Shown in pieces: positions 45,698 to 55,905 of a DNA stretch of 64,000 nt. The stretch lies in NCBI GenBank assembly GCA_036426205.1, contig CM071570.1, positions 55,836,229-55,900,228 of the forward strand, given 5' to 3'. The notes beneath the pieces are model-generated. The model was not told where the DNA came from and searched no databases. It saw only the letters and a list, made by a program, of their open reading frames with translations. This DNA comes from Ascaphus truei (Eukaryota > Chordata > Amphibia > Anura > Ascaphidae). Both the position numbers and the translations under genes were made by a program. How positions within the stretch are numbered: position 1 is the first letter of the stretch; each line of letters starts with the position of its first letter.

Positions 45698-47525
45698 GCT
45701 ATTGTTAAGAATTACACATATCTACTTTGTGTAATTAAAAAAAATAGTGGTCACAAAATGTGTGGCAGTTAAATCAAAGTGATATTCCTATCTAGAGTTG
45801 TGAAAATGCCCAAAGTTATGCCATATTGTTTTATTTTCAATGTTTCTATATATTTTCTGCACTAATTATAAAGCATATACAGATGTGACCTATACTACTA
45901 CATCATGATATACTCTACCAGAGCCTTGTCAAGTCTTTTCCTATCTCTGAGACTTATTGTGATAAATCCAATAATGCAAGACACATCTGTATATAATGAA
46001 TGTAGGTATCATATATTAACATACCTGAATGAGGCATACATATATGGAACATATATTTAGATGTGATGCACAATTATGATATATAAAGTGGCGATCTACA
46101 AAAAAAACATATTAGAGTGCACTCAGTACTCCTACACAGGTATACGGACAGAGATGCAGATATCTCATAACCATTCTTACCATCCTGGCAGAGAGGGGGA
46201 AAGAAAGAAACCACCCAAGTTGCAGAGAACCCCATGGTCAGAATAATAGTTACAAATTAACCTTTAACAGTACTTCTATATACACACTGTATCTAAACAG
46301 TCACAAATATAAAATATAAACAAAAAATGGAGGCAGCGCGGTGTGCAATGTGCTCCTAACAAACAGTCTCCTTGTGTCTATATAGGTAACCAATTATTAC
46401 AGTTAGAAGGTCGAAGCTAAGGAGTGGGAATGATATCACATAATCCTATAATGGCTGGCCCTGAGAATGGGCTGGAATAGGTCTGAGCTACAGTATGTAT
46501 GTAATCATTAGTACATTGACAATGAGACAATGCAGTGAAAGTGTCCCTCCAGGATACAGCTCGATCCTGAGTTGGTATGTTGGGTCTCATTCTGGGTATT
46601 ATCATCCCCATTACCTGAGTCCTCAAATGTAGGCATAGTGTCTGGACTAGAAATTGTCCCATAAAAATTAAAATACAAGTGCCTGAGAGAGATTCACACA
46701 TATACAGTAATGGTTGTAATCTAATTCCAATCTGACCTGAACATTACCTTCCCGTTGGCAGTACACTGTAGAGAAGAGGAGCCAGCCTGGGAGGGGAGGA
46801 GCTACAAAGTGATCCCTGCAGAGCCACCTACTGTAATAGCCGGAGTCGGTGAGCCGCACAGAGACCCTTCTCTTCTCCTCTCTGCTACTAGCCCAGATTG
46901 TTTCATTCTGACCGGCACGAGGGGCAGTTTCCCCCTGTCCAGCCCCTTCCCACCCCCCACCCCCCACCCCCGAATGATGCTTTGGTTAATCATAGATAGG
47001 GCAACTCTGTAGAGTAGACCAATGTGATTATTACCCAGCTTCTCTGCACTTTAATTAATGGGGGAATAATATGTAAAGTTACTTAACAGTTAGGAGAAAA
47101 AAGATGACATATCATTTGGATGTCATTCTACCATCTAATTTGAGGCGTGAATTAGTTTCAAACAAAATCACATTTTGTTTCTTTATTTTGATAGTTTCAG
47201 GGTTATTGTAAGAAACTGGCTGAAGGCTTTTTGTGTTTTAAATAATTAATAGCAATGTCAAGTTCCATTATTTTTTTTTCATTTAACTGTGATTATTATT
47301 AACTCATTTTAGTAATTAACTAGACTAATTTAATAACACTTATAATTGTTTAAACAAATGTTTAAGGCAAAGTGCTTTCTAAAGGCTTTGAATATTGGAA
47401 TACTGTTATATACCATTATTTCATGTTTTTTTATTTAAAGAAGTACATCTTCACTATACTGTATTTAAAAAAAAAAAAAACACACATTTTACAGAACTAT
47501 AATTAGTAGCATGAAAATTCCCATT
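45698..47525. other. No gene recognised
   Basis: AT-rich with a C-rich run (46950-46975). 46320-46360 holds GGAGGCAGCGCGGTGTGC, possibly a minus-strand Penelope-type UTR piece; weak. No supported gene. Confidence 0.4.
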
Positions 47526-47533
47526 GATTAGGG

Positions 47534-47897
47534 CAGGGGAGTGCAAACTTTTAGTGCTGCGCCCCCCTGACTCTCTCCCCCTGGCTCTCGCGTCCCCCCG
47601 CCTACCTTCATCCATGTCAGATGACGCTGCAGGGTCATGTGACATCACATGACCCGCGGCGTCATTTGACGCGTGTGACATCGCTTCACATGGCGCTGCG
47701 GCTTAAAATGATGCCGCGTTGCCATGGCAACGCAACACAGCCGGCTGAATCACGGTAAGTAAACAGTTGCAGGGGCCTCACGCTATCCCCAGGCATTTAA
47801 ATTAAGAAGAGCGCGGGGCCTCTGCAACTGCTCCTACCCCCCCAGCAAAATTTCCCGCCCCCCCTGTGGGTCGCGCCCCCCTCTTTGCGCACCGCTG
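47534..47897 (-). mobile_element. hAT-like MITE, family B copy 5 (inverted)
   Basis: 364 bp with flanks GATTAGGG and GACTAGAG (6 of 8). Ends CAGGGGAGTGCAAACTTTT and TTGCGCACCGCTG. Relative to copy 1 it is reversed (GGGGCCTCTGCAACTGC near the right). Carries the perfect X-box palindrome at 47718. Confidence 0.85.
47718..47731. promoter_or_regulatory. Perfect X-box palindrome in MITE B copy 5
   Basis: GTTGCCATGGCAAC is a perfect palindrome and full match to GTHNYYATRRNAAC. Possible RFX binding site; inferred only. Confidence 0.45.
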
Positions 47898-48429
47898 GAC
47901 TAGAGGACCCCCCTCAATTATGAAAAAAGATCAAATTCTAAATTGGGAGGTCGTTGTCTTTGAGCACATTCCTATTGTGGCAGTGTACTGTATACTATAT
48001 TGTTAGTGACTTTTACAACCATTGTACTGAGGAGTGTGTTGTCACCTATACAAATACAATAACAGTAATTCAGCTGTGTATTGATCCGGTGGTGGATTGA
48101 TGAATTTGAGTTAGTTATAATAAAATACAGATACAGTATAGTTTAGACCAGAAGTGTATTTAGAATGCATGGATATTGAATATTTACTATGCACATTTCC
48201 TAGCTAAGTTTTCCTACGGACGAATTCCCTAAACTTTGGCGTAGACTGTTAACACAACTTAAAATGTTTTCATCTTTTAAGAGTGTTTCAATAGTCTCTT
48301 ACATTCTCATGTTGTTCCATTACAAATATACACAATAAAGATGTCCCAAACAAAAATATACTATTGATTTTGTAACAACTAACATTCACACGCCCAGATC
48401 CACAAAAGCTAAGTTATTGACTTGACAAG
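47898..48429. other. No gene recognised
   Basis: AT-rich; no supported feature. Confidence 0.5.
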
Positions 48430-48820
48430 GCGTTAACTGCTAACGGGTATCTTCGAAGCTCACTAGCATAGTGTTAAGTACTGTTTTCAGCTGTAACGAG
48501 AGAGACAGCTATTTTATTAAAGACTCAAGTGCTATATATATATCCCCCGAAAATAAACTTTGAAACAACATGTGGCGAGACACCTGTGCTCAAAAGGAAG
48601 CACACCTGAGATCCCTGGGAGATATGCTAATAAGATATGCAAAGTAAACTATAATATCTCCCAGGTATCTCAGGCGTACTCCTTTTTGAGCATAGGTGTC
48701 TCTCTGTGTGTTGTTTCAAGGTTGATTTGACGGGATATACTGTATGAAGCATTTGAGACTATAGTAAAACAGACCTCATTCTCTGAGTACCGCTGAAAAC
48801 AGCAATTAACGCTGCGTTAG
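48430..48820. mobile_element. Palindromic MITE with ~160-bp arms (family G)
   Basis: The left arm 48475-48630 mirrors 48657-48815: CTGTTTTCAGCTGTAACG with CGGTACTCAG-type counterpart, TATATATCCCCCG, GAAACAACATG, AGACACCTGTGCTCAAAA and GAGATCCCTGGGAGATAT all have inverted partners. The outer ends are unclear because the chromovirus LTR starts at 48821, apparently having inserted at the right end. A half copy is at 39500-39640. Confidence 0.65.
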
Positions 48821-49849
48821 TGTAATTGCCTGTATGCCCGCAGACCTGGCCAGTCCCCAGTACTGAGGTGGGTAAGGGTATAACACGCACCCACAGCAGT
48901 GAGGGCGTGCCCGGAGTGTGGTAATGCGTTGCCGGGCCTGGTAAGAAAGGGTTAATGTATGCTTGCTGAGTCCGGGGTGCCAGAGGTTGGAGTGTAATGT
49001 CCAATAGCCTGAGTTCAAGGATTTGAGAGGGCAGCGTAGTGATGTCCGTAAGCCAGAGTTCAAGGGTTGGAGATAGCAGCGTAGTGATGTCCATAAGCCA
49101 GGGTTCAAGGGCAGGAGAAGGTAGAGTAGTCAAATCCAAAACAGAGTTCAAGTTCAAACCAGGGGAATCCAAAACGGAGCAGGAACATGAACCAAAGCTG
49201 GAACAGACAAGGGAGCTAAGCACAGAGACTGCACACACAGGAGCTACAGGAAAGCTATGCAGAGCAATGACTGAAGGGACAGAGTGGGGTTATAAAGGAA
49301 GGAGGACCAATAGGGATGAGGGGAGGAGCTGAGGGTTGAGTGAGAGTTTGCAGGGATAGGTCCGAGAGAGCAGGGGAGGAGACAGGGAAATAATCAAAAG
49401 ATGGCCTGTAAGCCACAGGGGGCGGAGCTAACGTTCGGGGGAGGCCTATAACTGGAGCGGGTGCGCGCGCCTTCTGTAAGGCTGCCATGCGCGCGCACCG
49501 CGCGTGTCACAGGGCGTGAGGGGCGTACCGCCGGGGAGACGCTTGACAGTGGAGGCTGAAGGGAAGGAGAGGCGGAGGAGCCAGGTAAGACAGGGGCAGG
49601 GGTGATAGAGGCACGCCGAGCAATGCGCGCAACATTGGGGTAAGCAGTGAGCGGGAACGTGTGCGCACAGTGTGGGAGGTGCGCACATGACCCGAACGCG
49701 CGTCAGAGCATGCAGACCGTGCCGCAGAGGAACGGCCGCGAGCGGAGGCAGGGAAGGGGCAGGAATGTATGGAAGAGGGGTAGAGAGGTGTCGTGGGAAC
49801 TGGGGTGACGGGGACACGCTGGGAAGCGCCTGTCCCCCGATCCGTTACA
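48821..49849 (-). mobile_element. 3' LTR of Ty3/gypsy chromovirus
   Basis: On the plus strand it runs TGTAATTGCC...GATCCGTTACA, so TG...CA ends with a longer inverted TGTAAC/GTTACA. 1029 bp. It lies directly beyond the polypurine tract (49850-49863), in the position of a 3' LTR for the minus-strand element. Its first 143 plus-strand bases are repeated at 52428-52570. Frames inside are not coding. Confidence 0.82.
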
Positions 49850-49863
49850 GTATCCCCCCCTTG
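49850..49863 (-). other. Polypurine tract of chromovirus
   Basis: Minus strand AAGGGGGGGATAC directly precedes the LTR TGTAACGG. It primes plus-strand DNA synthesis in LTR retroelements. Confidence 0.75.
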
Positions 49864-50340
49864 AGGATCAGACTCCGGACGATCCTCCCAAGGTTTATGA
49901 GGTAACTTCCGACGGAACTGTGAGAGGAGCGTTGGGGCATGAATGTGGTGAGACGGTATCCAAGAGCGTTCCTCCGGCCCATATCCTTTCCAATGTACAA
50001 GGAATTGTAATCTGCCTCTGGACCAGCGAGAATCAGCGAGAATATGGAGTGGACTTCGTATTCTTGTTGTCCTTGGATGACGACAGGATTGGGTCTTTGA
50101 GGACGATTAGGAAAGTGGGCATTTTGGATCACCGGTTTAAGTAAAGACACATGGAACACTGAAGGAATCCTCATGGTAGAAGTAAGTGCAAGACGGTAGG
50201 CGACCGGGTTAATCCTCTCGAGGACTTTGAAAGGACCTAAGAATCTCGAGCCCAGTTTATAGGACGGAGTCTTGAGCCTGATATTCTTTGAAGACAGCCA
50301 TACTCTGTCTCCGGGTTTGAATACTGGGCCCGCCTGACGT
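49864..50340 (-). pseudogene. Chromovirus C-terminal region with chromodomain
   Basis: The minus frame from 50174 has MRIPSVFHVSLLKPVI, the integrase C-terminal FHVS.L motif, then [16 protein letters not shown], the start of a chromodomain. A frame change follows; the next phase continues with [10 protein letters not shown] and EERSWIP, the aromatic-cage part of the chromodomain. Chromodomains guide chromovirus integration to marked chromatin. Frame-shifted here. The GPY-type segment lies just upstream (about 50180-50340). Confidence 0.75.
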
Positions 50341-51437
50341 CACCGATCTGCTTTCATCTTTTGTCTTTGCACAGAACCTTGCAAAGTTTTTAGGATCTTT
50401 CTCCAAGAGTTCTGAAGACTGGAAACATGAGAATCCGCTGCGGGAACACCAGAAGGGAGGGAGGAGAGGGGAAGACTGCTGGGGTGGAATCCGAAATTAA
50501 TGAAAAATGGCGACTCGTGCGTGGACTCGGTTTTCAAGGAGTTAATGGCAAACTCAGCCCAGGGTAATAGATCCACCCAGTTGTCTTGAGATTCAGACAC
50601 GAAGCATCTGAGATACTGTTCCAGGGTTTGATTCATTCTTTCCGTCTGCCCTTTGGTCTGAGGGTGATAACCCGAGGAAAACAGGAGCGAAATACCAAGT
50701 CTCTAAGAAAAAGCACGCCAAAACTTAGAAATGAATTGAGTACCTCTGTCCGAAACAATTGAAATAGGTACACCGTGTAATCTAAAAATTTCCTTAGAAA
50801 AAATGTCGGCCAAAGTAGCTAAATTAGTAAGACCCTTGAGGGGTATAAAGTGTGAATGCTTGGAAAATCTATCTACACTACCGACACACTTTATTAAAGT
50901 GTGGCCGGTTCCGCAAGCCGGGAGATTTCCCGGCTTGCTAGTGGCCGCCCCTCGCGCGCGGTCACGCGTCATCGGGAGCCTGCGCCCCCTGCACGCGCGT
51001 CCAGGGCTCCCCGAGGGAGCCCTGGTGTCCCGCGATGTGGGGGACGGCGGCAGGGGGTTCCGGGGGACCCGGCGGACCCGGCAGCGGGAGGGAGAGCGCC
51101 CCGATCGGAGGGCGCTCTTCCGCTGCTTCGGCGCGCGCCCGGCACCCTCCGGTGCGCGCCAGTTTACTGCTGCGGCCGAGAACGAGCAAATGCTCGAATA
51201 AACTCGGCCGCAGCAGTACTACAATGAGGATAGTATTCATCCCTTTAGAATTGGGAAGTTCCACAATAAAGTCTATAGAGATATGCTTCCAAGGTTTTTA
51301 TGGAATAGGGTGAGGCATGAGGAGACCGGAAGGTTTGTGTCGGGCGGATTTGCTTTGGGCACAGACCGGACAAGCTCTAGTGAAATCAAAAATGTCCTTG
51401 TTCATCTTAGGCCACCAAAAAGTCCGTTTGATAAGGT
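50341..51437 (-). pseudogene. Chromovirus integrase, interrupted
   Basis: Minus-strand pieces: an HHCC-type zinc region near 51437-51300; the first catalytic Asp region ending ELPNSKGMNTILIVV at ~51264-51218; after the insertion, VDRFSKHSHFIPLKGL and VSDRGTQFISKFWRAF (second Asp); then [19 protein letters not shown] at ~50690-50600 (catalytic Glu). The D,D35E order is intact in outline, but the reading frame is broken by the 340-bp insertion and a stop near 50700. Confidence 0.82.
50877..51216. mobile_element. 340-bp GC-rich insertion in integrase
   Basis: The integrase sequence is split within ILIVV/VDRFSK. TAC occurs on both sides (50874-50876, 51217-51219); removing the insert with one TAC restores spacing, so this is a 3-bp duplication. 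Ends ACTACCGACACACTTTATT and, inverted, CTGCTGCGGCCGAGTTTATT share ACT..(C)CG and TTTATT. The left edge can be read CACTACCG, hinting at a CACTA/EnSpm-type element. GC-rich, CpG-rich, no transposase. Confidence 0.7.
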
Positions 51438-51639
51438 CTACTGTCCTCTTGAAGCCTGGATGACAAGCAGATCTCGAAGAATGTCCCCATCGAAGTATCT
51501 TATGGTGAAAATGCGGAGCTGTGTCAAGCGACCTTCTGGCACCCTAAATCTCCTGGGGATGTGAATCTGAGCTTTATTAATTTCATCCAAGATATCAAAG
51601 TTATTGGCGGAAATTATAAATTTAGCGGGAAGGAATGTC

Positions 51640-52427
51640 TCTGAGGATTCGTTAGAGTCGTTATCCGTAGAGACCTTGCGAGAAAGAGCGTCGGCCTTGA
51701 TATTTTTGGTGCCAGGAATATAAGAAATAGTATAATTGAATCGGGAGAAGAACAGTGCCCATCGAGCCTGACGGGATCCCAAGTGATGAGTCCCCTCAAT
51801 GTACAATAAGTTTTTGTGATTGGTGAGGATGGCAATAGGTTCCTTGGTACCCTCAAGGAGATGCCTCCATTCCCTGAGAGCCAATTTGATGTCCAGAAGC
51901 TCACGGTTCCCGACATCGTAATTTCTCTCGGCCGAAGAGAATTTCCGAGAGAAGAATCCACAGGGATAGAGTTTTTCCTGTGGGGAGGATCTCTGAGAGA
52001 GCACTGCACCAGCTCCTACATCCGAGGCGTCTACTTCTAACGTGAAAGGAAGGGAAGTATCCAGATGCCGTAGGATGGGTGCGGACACGAAGGCTTTTTT
52101 GAGGAATTCGAAGGCTTCGATGGCTTCGGGAGACCAAACAGTCGGATCAGTACCTTTCTTGGTCAAAGCAGTAATAGGTAGTGCAATGGTAGAGAAGTTA
52201 CGGATGAACTTCCGATAGTAATTGGCAAAGCCAAGGAAGCGTTGTACGGCCTTGAGTGAATTCGGCAAAGGCCAGTCGAGTACAGACTTCAATTTCTCGG
52301 GATCCATGGTAAAGCCTTTGTCAGAGATAATATAGCCCAGGAAGGCTGTGGAAGCCTGATGGAAAAGACATTTCTCCATTTTTGCATAGAGGCGATTAGC
52401 ACAAAGCCGAGAGAGAACCAGTTTGGT
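51640..52427 (-). pseudogene. Chromovirus late RT and RNase H
   Basis: Residues from about 23 of a 352-residue minus frame: LVLSRLCANRLYAKMEKCLF, LGYIISDKGFTMDPEKL, VQRFLGFANYYRKFI (RT connection), DASDVGAGAVLSQ (RNase H first Asp), NRELLDIKLALREWRHLLEG (Glu), TNHKNLLYI, then SYIPGTKNIKADALSRK. The first ~22 residues are LTR sequence. The RT palm with its YxDD box is absent. Confidence 0.88.
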
Positions 52428-52570
52428 TGTAACGCCTGTATGCCCGCGGACCTGGCCAGTCCCCAGTACTGGGGTGGGTAAGGGTATAACACGCACCCAC
52501 AGCAGTGAGGGCGTGCCCGGAGTGTGGTAATGCGTTGCCGGGCCTGGTAAGAAAGGGTTAACGTATACTT
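52428..52570 (-). repeat. 5' LTR remnant, 143 bp
   Basis: TGTAACGCCTGTATGCCCG onward matches 48821-48963 with only a few differences. On the minus strand this is the last part of the 5' LTR. It joins RT sequence with no primer-binding site or gag between, and on the other side it stops at Penelope-type UTR sequence. Confidence 0.85.
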
Positions 52571-53400
52571 AAGGGCGTTCTGTTGAATAAGCAGCATTGG
52601 ATTGTGTATATATATAGCGGACATACCCCTTCTCAGTATCGCCCTTTGAGAAAGTCACCCGTCGAGTGACGAAACGCGTAAGGGAGCGTCATTACGTCAG
52701 ACGCTACGACATTACGTCATTACACAGCGCAGGGAACGGACCGAGACTTGCGCCGGTGCTACAGAGGCTTGAGAAATACAGAGCCACACTTTTTTGGACT
52801 CTTGATGAACGTTTCATATCCGTTGGCCCTTACTATCAGCTGGGACGTGGGCCCATCCTGTTCTGAGACCGGATTCCATCAAGGACAGAAAGCGAGAACC
52901 GGATGGTGGTGATTATTATCACGCAATGCCTATATGATCTGTACCTTTGTGAGTGCATTTTAACCCCCCCCTATCCCCCTTCCCCTCATTAAATTACCTT
53001 TTTACGCTATGGGGCGTGCGCTCTCTTCTCTCTTTTTCTTTTAGATTTCCTGTGGACGTGGTTTGTCCATTTTTGAGAGCAGCCGGAGTTCCCCTGTACC
53101 AGTATCTACTTCTTATTGGACTACCATTTGAGGACTGTTTTTTTCCTTTTTCTTTAGTTTTTTGTTTTTGTATTATCCAATGTTTTTATATGCATGAGCC
53201 TGTTTTTTATCATATTGGTATCTACATTGTTTGTTGAAGTTTAGTGTTTAGTCATTCACAATAATTTTTAAGGTGTTATATGAGTTTCTGTCACCTAATT
53301 ATATAATATTAATAGGTTTATAATCATATCCTATTATTCAATATTTGATATACACTTTATACAATTATAACACCCCCTTTTAATTCATTTAATTAATTAT
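52571..53400 (+). repeat. Penelope-type UTR segment around motif f
   Basis: Motif f is followed by CCTCATTAAATTACC, TTTTTACGC and GGGCGTGCGCTCTCTTCTC with a T-rich tail to ~53230. This motif, TAAA, GTGCGCT, pyrimidine-tract order recurs at 59587-59725 within the insertion that carries the GIY-YIG ORF. The 5' LTR remnant is truncated at this segment's start. Confidence 0.5.
52642..52684 (+). ncRNA. Hammerhead-like motif f
   Basis: Helix I CCCTT (52642-52646) with AAGGG (52680-52684), core TGAGAAA, helix II GTCAC/GTGAC (loop CCGTCGA), GAAACGCGT. All three helices are perfect. The core differs from CTGANGA at C3 and G8. Helix III ACGCGT is self-complementary. Confidence 0.65.
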
Positions 53401-53401
53401 T

Positions 53402-53647
53402 CACCGCGTGACAGGCCGCGGGACAGGAGATGGGAGGGGGGATGCCCCTCCGGTCCCGGCTTCCCCCTGTCACCGCGTGACAGGCCGCGGGACAGGAGAT
53501 GGGAGGGGGGATGCCCCTCTGATCCCGGCTTCCCCCTGTCACCGCGTGACAGCCTGCGGGACAGGAGATGGGAGGGGGCATGCCCCTCCGGTCCCGGCTT
53601 CCCCCTGTCACCGCGTGACAGCCCGCGGGACAGGAGATGGGAGGGGT
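53402..53647. repeat. 69-bp minisatellite, ~3.6 copies
   Basis: Units begin CACCGCGTGACAGGCCGCGG at 53402, 53471, 53540 and 53609. A period of 69 is divisible by three, so open frames persist on both strands with 23-residue repeats. No coding evidence. Confidence 0.92.
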
Positions 53648-53649
53648 AA

Positions 53650-54010
53650 TAAACCGGAAAAGTACAGTCTCCGGAAGACCGCTCAACCCCCTCCGCCGCA
53701 GCACAGGGCCCTCACGCTGCAGTACAGGGCCCCCTCGCCCCGCCGTAGCGCAGGGTCGTCCTGCCACTCCGCCGCAGCGCAGGGCCCCGCCACCCCCCCA
53801 CAGCACAATGACGTAACACCCCCCCGCCCGGGCCGTACCGCCAACTACACCCCACCTACCTGCCCCTCCGCACTGCATCCACCAGCCCCCGCGCATCAGG
53901 GGCCCCCGCAGCAATCACCACCTCCACCGCTGCACCACCCCCACCAGCAAGCAGCGCCCCCCCCCCCCCCCCTGCAGCCACATGCCTCACCAATCATCCC
54001 CAAGGTAAGG
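53650..54010. other. C-rich low-complexity sequence
   Basis: CCCC- and CAGC-rich with CCGCCGCAGCGCAGGGCC-like phrases. No gene supported. Confidence 0.5.
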
Positions 54011-54035
54011 CTGATTTATGTATATGTGTATTGGG

Positions 54036-54037
54036 AG

Positions 54038-54078
<41 letters not shown>

Positions 54079-54340
54079 GTGAGCAATGAGCAGTGTGTCA
54101 GTGTGTGCAGTGTGAGCAATGAGCAGTGTGTCAGTGTGTGCAGTGTGAGCAATGAGCAGTGTGTGTCAGTGTGAGCAGTGTGTGTGCAATGAGCAGTGTG
54201 TCAGTGTGTGCAGTGTGAGCAATGAGCAGTGTGTGTGCAGTGTGTGTCAGTGTGAGCAGTGTGTGCAGTGTGAGCAATGAGCAGTGTGTGCAGTGAGCAG
54301 TGTGTGTGCAGTGTGTGCAGTGAGAGTGTGTGCAGTGTGA
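54036..54340. repeat. TG run plus GTGTGAGCAATGAGCA array
   Basis: A (TG)n run at 54038-54072 passes into repeats of GCAGTGTGAGCAATGAGCAG with GTGTGTCA spacers. Open frames on the minus strand (His/Thr/Cys-rich) come from this repeat. Confidence 0.9.
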
Positions 54341-54423
54341 AAAAAAAACGGGAGCCACGGGAAAACCGCGTTATAACCGAATCGCGGTATAACGAGGCGC
54401 GTTATAATGGGGTTTACCTGCAT
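54341..54423. mobile_element. Family D element end (copy 2)
   Basis: CGCGTTATAACCG, CGCGGTATAACG and GCGCGTTATAATGGGGTTTA ending CCTG. Its reverse complement starts CAGGTAAACCCCATTATAAC, matching the ends of 2135-2811. The other end was not found and may lie beyond the minisatellites. Confidence 0.5.
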
Positions 54424-54940
54424 ATAGGGGGGAACGGGAAACATTGGCGCAAAACTGCTAACTAAACAATGAATTTGAGCATGAATAGACTGGGGATATG
54501 TTTGGATTGCTGGTTACTATGAAATGAAGAGAGAACAAAATATAGTGAAGTACGTTTAGTAAAAGTATATGCGCAAAAGTAGATTGCTACTTATAAAGTA
54601 GCAGATGTTAACAAGCATATAGGATATAATAATCCTCTCCGTCCTGCTGCCTTGAGTTAGAATGTATCTGTCCTCCACGTGGAACGCTGAAATCCTCCGT
54701 GCTGGTTCTCCTCTGGCTGCAGCTTTTCTCCTTGACTTCCTGGTTGTTCCTCCGATCTCGCGAGACTGGCCCGCTGACGTCACTCAGCCGAGATTTCGGC
54801 CGTAATTCGAGTGCACTGTCCAGGAATGATCAGGGGATTCTGCTGGAATGTAGATACTGGATAGGGGAGCTGAGAGTTTGTCTTAGAGCCTCCTCCCTCT
54901 TGGTTAACTTCCTGGTTAGTAAAATGACGTCATGCGTCAC

Positions 54941-54984
54941 GACGTCCGACGCGTTTCATCACGTGAGTGACTTCTTCAAGGGAC
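54941..54984 (-). ncRNA. Hammerhead-like motif g
   Basis: Minus strand: GTCC, CTTGAAGAA, helix II GTCAC/GTGAT (one G-T), GAAACGCGT, C, GGAC. Helix I GTCC/GGAC. The core TTGAAGA differs from CTGANGA only at C3. Helix III ACGCGT is self-complementary. Confidence 0.58.
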
Positions 54985-55299
54985 CAGGAAGTGTGTATGC
55001 GGATTTGCAGCAGCTACATGTGGCTTTCAATTGGCGATTTTGCTGGACATTGAGTTAGAGGAGAGAGGCTTTTTTCCTTCTACTGCTGGGGTGGCGCTCC
55101 TACATGGTGTTGTGTGGACAATCCCCCTGTTATATTGAGGGTCCCATTTAAGCGCCACGAGCACCATATCTCTGGATCCAGCTTCATCACCACTGAGGTG
55201 GATTACATCATATCTCCCCTCAATTGCCTTGATGACATCTGACTGATAAGTATCTGCCTTGTATACTACAGCTCTACATATTGCCTTGAACTTCACAAA

Positions 55300-55625
55300 C
55301 AAACGTCAAAATTCCTCCACAACGATGTGAGAGACTGATAATGTCATACAGAAAACGATTACTTCAAGTTATTGCTGCTAAAGGTGGTTCTACAAGCTAT
55401 TGAATCATAAGGTGTACTTAGTTTTTCACACATAGCTTCTCCATTTTGGCTTTATTTTTGTTAAATAAATCATGGCACAGTGTAATATGTCATGTGTTGT
55501 TGTTCATCTGAGGTTGTATTTACCTAATTTTTAGACCTGCTAAGGAACAGATAATTGTTATTATGCCCAGATATGTAAAACCATAGAATTCAAAGAGGGT
55601 GTACTTTCTTTTTCACACAACTGTA
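55300..55625 (+). mobile_element. Tc1-like transposon, 5'-truncated
   Basis: Contains the transposase C-terminus (55311-55403), then the 3' UTR (CTCCATTTTGGCTTTATTTT, GTTGTTGTTCATCTGAGG) and the terminal repeat TAGAATTCAAAGAGGGTGTA...TTTTTCACACAACTG followed by TA. The terminal repeat, read inverted, is TACAGTTGTGTGAAAAAG, typical of Tc1 ends. Confidence 0.85.
55311..55403 (+). pseudogene. Tc1 transposase C-terminal tail
   Basis: The frame reads IPPQRCERLIMSYRKRLLQV then IAAKGGSTSY and a stop at 55401. This is the last ~30 residues of a Tc1-family transposase; the DDE catalytic part is missing. Too short to function. Confidence 0.82.
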
Positions 55626-55905
55626 TATGTGTGTGTGTGTGTGTCTTTGGTGCGGCTATATTGTCACTTACATTCATAGCATCTAGTATTTTCTATATCG
55701 AGTTGATATCGTTTTTTAGACCGAGACCAGTGGAATGTACTGAACATATATCACAACAGTAACATTTTATACATTTGGTTCTTAATGCAATGTGTTCCCG
55801 GGTCTCTCAGATAGATGAGTTAACACCGGTACTTTCATTTCAAACCCCACTTTCTGGCGCATTTGACATGTCTAAACTGGTTCAAGCAGGTACTTGGCAT
55901 TGTTA

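Larger units (their letters stand above)
49850..52427 (-). mobile_element. Ty3/gypsy chromovirus internal region, defective
   Basis: Minus-strand order: late RT, RNase H, integrase, chromodomain, polypurine tract, LTR. This is the pol order of Ty3/gypsy chromoviruses. Primer-binding site, gag, protease and the RT catalytic part are missing: RT begins just after where the YxDD box would be, fused directly to LTR sequence at 52427/52428. Integrase is interrupted by a 340-bp insertion and several frame changes. Dead copy. Confidence 0.85.

Noticed and set aside
48759..49817. Open frames of 100-159 residues in the LTR
   Set aside because: They lie within the chromovirus LTR, contain short internal repeats, and overlap in several frames.
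53408..54082. 224-residue plus-strand open frame with 23-residue repeats
   Set aside because: Read-through of the 69-bp minisatellite and adjacent C-rich DNA.
53402..54340. Regular repeats considered as a CRISPR array
   Set aside because: Units are contiguous tandem repeats without unique spacers, in a eukaryotic context with no cas genes.
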